From Lentisphaerota bacterium (GTDB lineage: Bacteria > Verrucomicrobiota > Kiritimatiellia > RFP12 > UBA3636), in NCBI GenBank assembly GCA_022837245.1, contig JALHHX010000068.1:11233-20012 (forward strand): DNA of 8,780 bases, given 5' to 3'. Below are positions 1-5,664 of the stretch, piece by piece (the stretch's first letter is position 1; every line of letters starts with the position of its first letter). Under the pieces are notes generated by a model. The model did not search any database, had not been told where the DNA came from, and saw only the letters and a program-made list of their open reading frames with translations. The position numbers and the translations under genes are program-made.

Positions 1-761
1 TTCTGGCGGCGGCGGTGCCTGCGGTGCTCGCGGCTCTGCAGCCGGATCTAGGCACGGCTCTCGTGCTCGTGCCAATAGCCGTGACAATGGTTTTCGTGGC
101 GGGGTGTGCCCCCCGCACTCTGGCAACGCTTTGCGTGGCCGGACTTTTGTTCGTAGCAGCATTCATGGCGGCGGCGCTGCTTCCGGAGAAGTTGCCGCCG
201 GGGCCGCGCGAAAAAGTCGAGGCGGTGGTCGACAACGTGATGTTCCCACATTGGCAGAAGCGCATCGAAGTTTTCGTTTATCCCGACCGCGATCCACTAG
301 GCGCCGGCTGGAACAAGCGCCAGTCGGAGATAGCGGTCGGCTCTGGCGGCCGCTGGGGCAAGGGATACCTAAACGGCACTCAAAACATCCTCGGGTTCCT
401 GCCGCCGGCCGTCTCCTCAACCGATTTCATCTACTCCGTCATAGCCGAGGAGACCGGCTTCAACGGAAGCGTCATCTTGATAGTCCTTTACGGCGTGTTG
501 CTCGGCGGCATCGTCGCGACGGGCCTCATTTGCCGCGACACCACGGGGCGGCTTATATGCACGGGTGTCGCAGCGCTGCTGTTCACTCATGTGTTCGTGA
601 ACCTCGCGATGACCATAGGCAAGATGCCAATAACAGGCATCCCGTTGCCTTTGATCAGCTACGGGGGTTCTTTTACAATATCCACAATGGCTCTGCTTGG
701 TCTCGTGCAGAGCGTCGCCATCCACGGCAACAAGCCCTCCTCGGGGAACATAGAGACATAG
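1..761 (+). CDS. rodA: Rod shape-determining protein RodA (SEDS peptidoglycan glycosyltransferase), 5'-truncated by window
   Basis: This is the C-terminal part of a SEDS-family polytopic membrane protein. RodA polymerises lipid II into glycan strands for the elongasome together with a class B PBP. The frame is open from base 3 to the TAG at 759-761, and the gene begins upstream of the window. About 252 residues are visible, against about 370 for E. coli RodA. Visible family signatures are QPDLGTAL near the left edge, the periplasmic-loop pattern SGGRWGKGYLNGTQ, then TDFIYSVIAEE, and near the C terminus ITGIPLPLISYGGS. The Asp of TDFIY (codon 423-425) aligns with the catalytic Asp262 of E. coli RodA. 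The GTG at 15 lies inside the conserved membrane segment and is not the true start. RodA is preferred over FtsW because of the TDFIY and IPLPLISYGG context and the neighbouring rng, but the missing N terminus leaves FtsW possible. Stop-to-start distance to rng is 20 bases, suggesting one transcript. Confidence 0.9.
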   Translation, partial: LAAAVPAVLAALQPDLGTALVLVPIAVTMVFVAGCAPRTLATLCVAGLLFVAAFMAAALLPEKLPPGPREKVEAVVDNVMFPHWQKRIEVFVYPDRDPLGAGWNKRQSEIAVGSGGRWGKGYLNGTQNILGFLPPAVSSTDFIYSVIAEETGFNGSVILIVLYGVLLGGIVATGLICRDTTGRLICTGVAALLFTHVFVNLAMTIGKMPITGIPLPLISYGGSFTISTMALLGLVQSVAIHGNKPSSGNIET

Positions 762-766
762 ATTCC

Positions 767-772
767 GAAAGG
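767..772 (+). promoter_or_regulatory. Ribosome binding site deciding the rng start
   Basis: GAAAGG lies 9 bases before the ATG at 782. It is a modest Shine-Dalgarno, but it is correctly placed and supports the start at 782 over the long upstream extension of the same frame into rodA. Confidence 0.5.
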
Positions 773-781
773 CTAAAACAA

Positions 782-2455
782 ATGCTGAAAAACTTTTTCA
801 AATTCAAGTGGGCCACAAGAGCCGACAAGCACATGAACCGCGAGATAATTGTCAATGCGGAGAAACTGGAAACACGGGTTGCCGTCCTTGAAAACGGCCA
901 CCTTGAGGAATTCCAAGTCGAGCATCCCTCTGAGGAGCGCATGGTCGGCTCCATCTTCAAAGGACGCATTCAGAACCTTGAGAACGATCTCCAGGCGGCA
1001 TTCGTCAACATCGGCATGAAGAAAAACGCGTTTCTGCATTTCTGGGACATGAACCCCGATGACGATTCGCTGCTGGACGACGACGATCCCATCGAAGAAG
1101 ACGACGACTCCAACGGCAACGGGAATGGCGGGGGCAACAAAAAGCGAGCTAAACGCAAGCCGCGCGGCAAGCGCCTCTCGAACGAAGAAATAGCCAAGCG
1201 CTATCCGCCGGGAAGCGTCGTCACCGTGCAGGTCTCCAAAGGCCCGATTGGCACGAAGGGGCCGCGCGTCACGGCCAGCCTCTCGATACCCGGCCGTTAC
1301 CTCGTCTTGATGCCCGGGGGCACGCTGCGGGGCGTCTCGCGCAAAATCGGCGATGCAGCAGAACGCCAGCGCCTAAAAAAGATCCTCGACCGCATGCAGG
1401 CCTTGAAACTCATCCCGGCCGATTGCGGCCTCATCGTCCGCACAGCCGGCGCCGGCGCGTCCAAACACGCGTTCATCAGGGACTTGCGCGTGCTGCTCAA
1501 CAGCTACAACGACATGAAAGCGGCCATCGCCGAACAACCCACGCCGTGCTGCGTCTACGAGGAGCCGGATCTCGTCATGCGGGTCGTTCGCGATTGGATG
1601 ACGGAGGATGTCGACCGCATTGTCGTGGACGACCGCGACGTTTACGAGCGCGTCCGCGGCGAGGCAGCCCGCATATCGCGCCACGCCAAAAACCTCGTGC
1701 AGTTCTATGAGGGGCATTACCCTATATTCGACCACTACGGCGTCGAGAAGCAGATAGAGGAGGCGTTCCGCCGGAAGATAACACTGAAGTCGGGCGGCTA
1801 CCTGATCATCGACGAGACGGAGGCGTTGATCGCGGTCGACGTCAACACCGGCCGCCACAAAGGCAAGGGTTCGCAGGAGGATGCGATCCTGGAGGTGAAT
1901 CTCGAGGCGGTTGAGGAGGTCGCGCGGCAACTGCGCCTCCGCAACATCGGAGGGCTAGTCGTGCTCGACCTGATCGACATGAAGCCGCGCAAGCACCAGC
2001 AGCAGGTTTACAAGGCGTTCAAAAACGCATTGAAGCGCGACAAGGCCCGCACGAACGTGATGCAGATATCCGAGCTCGGTCTGCTTGAGATGACGCGTCA
2101 GCGCACCGAGGAGAGCCTGCTCTCGCAGATGCACCAGGCATGCCCCTACTGCCATGGCAAGGGGCTCATCAAATCTTCGCTCCAGCTTAGTGTGGATATA
2201 CAGCGCCGCCTGATATCTCTAATCCGTCTTCTCAAGGCCGAGAAGAAAGAAGTGGATCTGCAGATCTGCATCCATCCGGCGGTGCTTGAGCGCCTCCGCA
2301 CCGAGGACGAGGAGATCATCCGAAGCCTTCAGAGCGACTACAAGGGCCGCCTCTCCTTCAAGAGCGACCCTCTCCGCCAGGCCGAATCATTCAGCATCGT
2401 CGATGCCGCCACCGGCCAGTCGCTCTTCGTGGCAGGCGAACAGAAACCGATCTGA
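782..2455 (+). CDS. rng: Ribonuclease E/G family endoribonuclease
   Basis: This 557-residue single-strand-specific endoribonuclease belongs to the RNase E/G family, which acts in rRNA maturation and mRNA decay in the cytoplasm. An N-terminal S1 RNA-binding domain (about residues 54-170) is split by a charged insertion (about 91-141). A 5'-sensor region carries GLIVRTAG (R220, T221), matching R169/T170 of E. coli RNase E. The DNase I-like catalytic part has AVDVN (D353) and VVLDLIDM (D396), equivalent to D303 and D346. The spacing of 43 residues is identical to E. coli. The Zn-link CPYC (C454, C457) follows 58 residues after D396, also as in E. coli. No long C-terminal degradosome scaffold is present, so it resembles RNase G or a minimal RNase E. 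ATG 782 was chosen because it has an SD and follows the rodA stop. ATG 833 (MNREIIV) is the next in-frame alternative. The frame is open upstream to 104, but that part overlaps rodA and looks like a shadow. Confidence 0.95.
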   Translation: MLKNFFKFKWATRADKHMNREIIVNAEKLETRVAVLENGHLEEFQVEHPSEERMVGSIFKGRIQNLENDLQAAFVNIGMKKNAFLHFWDMNPDDDSLLDDDDPIEEDDDSNGNGNGGGNKKRAKRKPRGKRLSNEEIAKRYPPGSVVTVQVSKGPIGTKGPRVTASLSIPGRYLVLMPGGTLRGVSRKIGDAAERQRLKKILDRMQALKLIPADCGLIVRTAGAGASKHAFIRDLRVLLNSYNDMKAAIAEQPTPCCVYEEPDLVMRVVRDWMTEDVDRIVVDDRDVYERVRGEAARISRHAKNLVQFYEGHYPIFDHYGVEKQIEEAFRRKITLKSGGYLIIDETEALIAVDVNTGRHKGKGSQEDAILEVNLEAVEEVARQLRLRNIGGLVVLDLIDMKPRKHQQQVYKAFKNALKRDKARTNVMQISELGLLEMTRQRTEESLLSQMHQACPYCHGKGLIKSSLQLSVDIQRRLISLIRLLKAEKKEVDLQICIHPAVLERLRTEDEEIIRSLQSDYKGRLSFKSDPLRQAESFSIVDAATGQSLFVAGEQKPI

Positions 2456-2466
2456 TTTTTTGAACG

Positions 2467-2495
2467 TTGAGAAAAAGTCGCATTTCGGGTAAGAT
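2467..2495 (+). promoter_or_regulatory. Candidate sigma70-type promoter upstream of the phosphomannomutase gene
   Basis: TTGAGA at 2467-2472 (5 of 6 matches to TTGACA) is followed after exactly 17 bases by TAAGAT at 2490-2495 (4 of 6 matches to TATAAT). It sits in the only sizeable gap among the five downstream-linked genes, and the surrounding 85 bases are visibly AT-richer than the flanking genes. The predicted transcript would carry about a 40-base leader before the ATG at 2541. No rho-independent terminator is visible in the same gap, so read-through from rng is also possible. Confidence 0.35.
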
Positions 2496-2524
2496 TCGAT
2501 ACTTACGTAAAGGTTGTTTTAAAT

Positions 2525-2530
2525 AAGGAG
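2525..2530 (+). promoter_or_regulatory. Strong ribosome binding site for the phosphomannomutase gene
   Basis: AAGGAG is followed by a purine run and the ATG at 2541, with 10 bases between. It is a near-consensus Shine-Dalgarno, stronger than that of rng, and fixes the start. Confidence 0.7.
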
Positions 2531-2540
2531 AGAGAGGTAA

Positions 2541-3875
2541 ATGTCAATTTTCAAAGCATACGATATACGTGGAATCTACGGCAAGGAGCTGGACGAGGAT
2601 CTGGCACGCAAAATAGGGCGCGCGTTAGTGACGTTTATAGGCTGCCGCAAGGTCGCGGTCGGGCGCGACATAAGGCCGCATTCTGCTTCGCTATTCAAGG
2701 CGCTGGCCGAGGGACTTACGATGCAGGGGGCGGACGTAATCGACATCGGAGAATGCTCCACGCCCATGTCGTACTTCGCCAACGGCACGCTGGGCTGCGA
2801 CGCCGGCGTCATGATCACTGCCTCTCACAATCCCCGTGAGTACAACGGCTTCAAGCTGACGCGCGCCAATGCCGTGCCCATCAGCGGCGCCACTGGCATT
2901 AAAGAGATCGAGCGCATCGTGCTCGAAGAAACTTTCGCCAAGCCCGCGGGCGCGCCCGGAAAAATCATCTGCCACGAAATAGTTCAGGAATACGCCGCGC
3001 ACTTCCGCAAGATGGCCAACATCAAACGTCCGCTGCGCATAGCCGTTGACTACGCGAACGCCATGGGGATATTGGAGGCGGAGGTCTTCAAAGGGCTGCC
3101 GATTGAGACCACGCCGCTTTATGGCGACCCCGACGGCACATTCCCCAACCACGAAGCGAACCCCCTCAAAACCGAAACGCTCGATGCTCTGCGCGCCGAG
3201 GTGAAAAAAGGCGGATACGATTTCGGAGTCGCATTCGATGGAGACGCCGACCGAGCCGGGTTTGTAGATGAACGTGGAGAAATCATACCTATGGATATGA
3301 CGACGGCGCTCATCGCGAAGGACGTACTGCGTGAGCACCCGGGCGCCGTCGTTTTCTATGACCTTCGCAGCAGCTGGGCAGTGAAAGAGGTGATCGAAGA
3401 GGCCGGCGGCGTGCCAATGATGAGCCGCGTTGGGCACGCTTTCATCAAAAATCAGATGCGCGAGCACGATGCGATCTTTGCCGGCGAGCTCAGCGGCCAC
3501 TACTACTTCAAGGCCAACTTCACAACGGAAAGCTCGGCGCTCGCCGTCATTTCGCTCGCAAATATCATTAGCGCGTCAGACAAGCCGCTCTCGGCGATGA
3601 TCCGCCCCATAATGCGCTACTTCGCAAGCGGGGAAATCAATTCCTCGCTCGCAAGCCGCGGCGACGCGGACCGCGTGATAACCACGCTCAAGGAAAAATA
3701 CGGCACCAAAGGCCATGTGTTCGAGCTCGACGGCGTGAGCGTGGAGTTCGACGACTGGTGGTTCAACGTCCGATGCTCCAACACCGAGCCACTAATAAGG
3801 CTCAACCTCGAAGCCAAAACAAAATCCATGATGGAGGAGAAGCGCGACGAGCTGCTCTCCATCATACGCGCCTAA
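2541..3875 (+). CDS. Phosphomannomutase/phosphoglucomutase (alpha-D-phosphohexomutase)
   Basis: This 444-residue cytosolic enzyme is expected to interconvert hexose 6-phosphate and hexose 1-phosphate (mannose and/or glucose). It would supply GDP-mannose, UDP-glucose or glycogen pathways. The four domain signatures of the family appear in order. The phosphoserine loop is TASHNP (S95, the catalytic serine). The Mg-binding loop is DGDADR (233-238). The sugar-recognition loop is GELSGH (315-320). The C-terminal phosphate-binding loop is RCSNTEP (411-417). The N terminus FKAYDIRGIYG is also typical, and the length is normal. GELSGH is the form of bifunctional PMM/PGM enzymes (AlgC type) rather than the GEMSAHH I associate with enterobacterial ManB, so dual specificity is likely but cannot be proven from sequence. 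The gene is followed after 31 bases by the GalK-like kinase, suggesting co-expression in sugar-phosphate metabolism. Confidence 0.95.
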   Translation: MSIFKAYDIRGIYGKELDEDLARKIGRALVTFIGCRKVAVGRDIRPHSASLFKALAEGLTMQGADVIDIGECSTPMSYFANGTLGCDAGVMITASHNPREYNGFKLTRANAVPISGATGIKEIERIVLEETFAKPAGAPGKIICHEIVQEYAAHFRKMANIKRPLRIAVDYANAMGILEAEVFKGLPIETTPLYGDPDGTFPNHEANPLKTETLDALRAEVKKGGYDFGVAFDGDADRAGFVDERGEIIPMDMTTALIAKDVLREHPGAVVFYDLRSSWAVKEVIEEAGGVPMMSRVGHAFIKNQMREHDAIFAGELSGHYYFKANFTTESSALAVISLANIISASDKPLSAMIRPIMRYFASGEINSSLASRGDADRVITTLKEKYGTKGHVFELDGVSVEFDDWWFNVRCSNTEPLIRLNLEAKTKSMMEEKRDELLSIIRA

Positions 3876-3906
3876 ACGCCGCGCAAGGGGAATACAGGAA
3901 TACATC

Positions 3907-5076
3907 ATGAATGCTGTAATCAACGTCAAAGACGTCCTACTGAAAAAGTACAGTGAGAAGTTCAGACACGATCCTGAAATAGTGTCGTACGCGCCCGGCC
4001 GCGTCGAAATCCTCGGCAACCACACGGACTACAACGAGGGCTACGTGCTCTCCGCCGCAATAAATTTCGGCACGTATTTTGCAATTTCTGCGCGAGCTGA
4101 TGGCGAGGCACACCTGACGGCCGGCGACATCATGCAGGACGTTGTGTTCGACCCCGTCCGACCCGAACCCAGCAAGGAACACATGTGGGCCAACTACGTC
4201 AAGGGCGTCCTTGCCGGCCTCGTGGCAGAGTCCACACCCAGCCACGGTTTCGACGCAATGTTCCTAGGCAACCTGCCGCTAGGTTCCGGTCTTTCCAGCT
4301 CTGCGGCTCTTGAAGTCTCGTCAGGGTTGGCTTTCGCCAAGCTCTATGGCATTCAGGTTGTCAAGCTGGAGTTAGCACGCATAGGGCAGAAGGCTGAACA
4401 TGAGTTCGCCGGAGTTAAGACTGGGCTTTTGGACCAGGTTTCCTCGCTTTACGGCAAGAAGGATTGCCTCGTGTGGAGCGATTTCCGCACATACGAGTTC
4501 AAGCCCGTTGAAATCAGCCCGGACATCTGTTTCCTTATGTGCAACACGAACGTACGCCATGCTCTAGTTGATGGAGCGTACAACGAACGCCGTGAGAGTT
4601 GCGAGCAGGCTGCGAAGTTCTTCTCTACAGTCCTCAAAAAGCCGGTTGCGGCGTTGCGCGATGTGACGTGGGAGGATTGGCTGGAGTATCACGATAAGAT
4701 GGATGAACTCACTGCGCGTCGCTCGGCGCATCCGATAGGCGAGGACGAGCGCGTGCTTTCCGGTATCGAAATGTTGCGCAACAACGACTTGGCTGGTTTC
4801 GGCAGGCTTATGTTCGAATCACATGAAAGTTCTCGCGTCAATTTTGAAAACTCCTGCCCTGAGCTCGACACTCTCGTGGCAGGGGCACAGGGTGTTCCCG
4901 GAGTGTTGGGAGCACGACTTTCCGGTGGCGGCTTCGGAGGCAGCGCGGTTGTCATGACCACTAAACGCGATGTTGATGCAGTTTCCACAAGCCTACGCAA
5001 CATATACGCAAATAAATACGGAGCCCGTTGCGACACACGTATAATAACCTGTTCCGACGGCGCCCACGTCTTGTAA
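3907..5076 (+). CDS. galK: Galactokinase-family GHMP kinase (sugar 1-kinase)
   Basis: This 389-residue cytosolic kinase is expected to phosphorylate galactose at O1 with ATP, the first step of the Leloir pathway. GHMP motifs are in order: the galactokinase signature APGRVEILGNHTDYNEG (29-45), the ATP-binding loop LPLGSGLSSSAALE (123-136), and the C-terminal SGGGFGGSAV (339-348). The likely catalytic base is D176 in GLLDQVSS, and Y225 in AYNERRE matches the conserved sugar-contacting Tyr. Length is normal for GalK (about 380-390). The start ATG has AGGA (3896-3899) seven bases upstream. One oddity stands out. The signature reads GNHTDY, with Asn38 (codon 4018-4020) where galactokinases and even GalNAc kinase have Glu that contacts the sugar. 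The usual Thr and Cys of TGGGFGGC are also both Ser. Galactose is the default substrate, but another hexose or an amino sugar is possible. No galT or galE is in view. Confidence 0.85.
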   Translation: MNAVINVKDVLLKKYSEKFRHDPEIVSYAPGRVEILGNHTDYNEGYVLSAAINFGTYFAISARADGEAHLTAGDIMQDVVFDPVRPEPSKEHMWANYVKGVLAGLVAESTPSHGFDAMFLGNLPLGSGLSSSAALEVSSGLAFAKLYGIQVVKLELARIGQKAEHEFAGVKTGLLDQVSSLYGKKDCLVWSDFRTYEFKPVEISPDICFLMCNTNVRHALVDGAYNERRESCEQAAKFFSTVLKKPVAALRDVTWEDWLEYHDKMDELTARRSAHPIGEDERVLSGIEMLRNNDLAGFGRLMFESHESSRVNFENSCPELDTLVAGAQGVPGVLGARLSGGGFGGSAVVMTTKRDVDAVSTSLRNIYANKYGARCDTRIITCSDGAHVL

Positions 5077-5103
5077 GACTAAACCAAAACGTCCCAGTGG
5101 TTG

Positions 5104-5109
5104 GAAGGA
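5104..5109 (+). promoter_or_regulatory. Ribosome binding site deciding the exosortase start
   Basis: GAAGGA precedes the GTG at 5119 by 9 bases and the ATG at 5125 by 15 bases. It overlaps the upstream TTG (5101), which it therefore cannot serve. This favours GTG 5119 as start, with ATG 5125 as a second choice. Confidence 0.5.
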
Positions 5110-5118
5110 AAAACCCTT

Positions 5119-5664
5119 GTGACGATGGCATACAAAAAGACCTCGGGAAGAATCCAAATCGTCGTAATAATTGCAGCGATTGCCGTTGGGGTTATTGTTG
5201 AACTTCTGCCGGACTCCGTCTTTTTTCCGCTTTTCTGCTATCTGCCCGGGCGGCTAGCAGCAATATACTACAACGCTCCTTTGTATATGCCAGAGCTGTC
5301 GTTTCCTGCTCATGGAATTCTCATTGTCGTAACACGAAGTTGCGGAGGTTCTGGTTTCTTCGCGCTGTGCGGGGCTCTGCTTTGCGTTCGTGCGTGGCAG
5401 AGTGTCGACTCTGCCACGACGAGTGGGAGGTTTAAACTCGCTTTATGGCTTGTAGGCGCCGTGGCGCTGTCCTGGGGCATAACGATCCTTGTCAATGCAG
5501 TGCGTATAATCCTGATAGTACCGGTAACGGTGGCGTCGAACTATGCCCCAGAGTTGTTCAGGGCGTGTATACACATGACGGCGGGTATGACCGCATTCAT
5601 GGGAGCTTTTATCATCCTTTGGATTTTAACAGAGCGGCAGTTGCCGCAAAAGGAGCTAAAATGA
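5119..5664 (+). CDS. xrtK: Compact exosortase/archaeosortase-family protein (exosortase K- or N-like)
   Basis: This predicted integral-membrane cysteine transpeptidase of about 181 residues is made mostly of hydrophobic segments (about 12-30, 34-51, 79-92, 107-137, 152-170). Exosortases recognise C-terminal PEP-CTERM-like signals and process exported proteins. The expected triad is visible. Cys75 lies in SCGGSGFF, Arg129 in NAVRI after a hydrophobic stretch, and His152 in HMTAGMTAF at the start of the last helix. It is much shorter than EpsH-type exosortases, so it consists of little more than the catalytic core. The gene ends in ATGA with the start of the VIT/VWA gene, which encodes a protein with a C-terminal sorting signal. 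This is the arrangement I recall for XrtK/MSEP-CTERM and XrtN/VIT pairs. The family call is firm and the subclass (K) is an inference from the neighbour. GTG 5119 was chosen from the SD. It lies 42 bases after galK with no visible terminator, so co-transcription is possible. Confidence 0.82.
   Translation: MTMAYKKTSGRIQIVVIIAAIAVGVIVELLPDSVFFPLFCYLPGRLAAIYYNAPLYMPELSFPAHGILIVVTRSCGGSGFFALCGALLCVRAWQSVDSATTSGRFKLALWLVGAVALSWGITILVNAVRIILIVPVTVASNYAPELFRACIHMTAGMTAFMGAFIILWILTERQLPQKELK
5650..5655 (+). promoter_or_regulatory. Ribosome binding site for the VIT/VWA gene inside the exosortase 3' end
   Basis: AAGGAG lies five bases before ATG 5661 and is embedded in the last codons of the exosortase gene. 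With the ATGA overlap at 5661-5664 it indicates translational coupling. It also argues against the long in-frame extension that would start near 5445. Confidence 0.7.

Noticed and set aside
15..17. GTG at 15 as the start of a short complete rodA
   Set aside because: The codons before it remain open and continue the same hydrophobic segment. SEDS proteins are about 100 or more residues longer, so this is an internal codon.
104..781. Upstream extension of the rng frame to base 104 (783-residue protein)
   Set aside because: It overlaps rodA in another frame, is Arg/His-rich and low in complexity, and has no family similarity. The SD and position support ATG 782.
1373..1930. Antisense open frame (185 codons) opposite rng
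   Set aside because: It lies wholly within the conserved catalytic part of rng and has no recognisable motifs.
2456..2460. T-run directly after the rng stop as a terminator
   Set aside because: The five T bases have no convincing GC-rich hairpin before them.
2691..3500. Long antisense open frame (269 codons) opposite the mutase gene
   Set aside because: It is a typical shadow of a GC-rich gene. There are no recognisable domains, and the sense strand encodes all four mutase signatures.
5040..5045. Perfect TATAAT near the galK 3' end as a promoter for the exosortase cassette
   Set aside because: No acceptable -35 box lies 16-18 bases upstream (TACGGA at 5017-5022), and there is no TGn extension. 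One hexamer is not enough.
5445..5660. Upstream extension of the VIT/VWA frame to base 5445
   Set aside because: It overlaps the exosortase gene including the codons of its Arg and His. The ATGA junction with AAGGAG at 5650 is a far better start.
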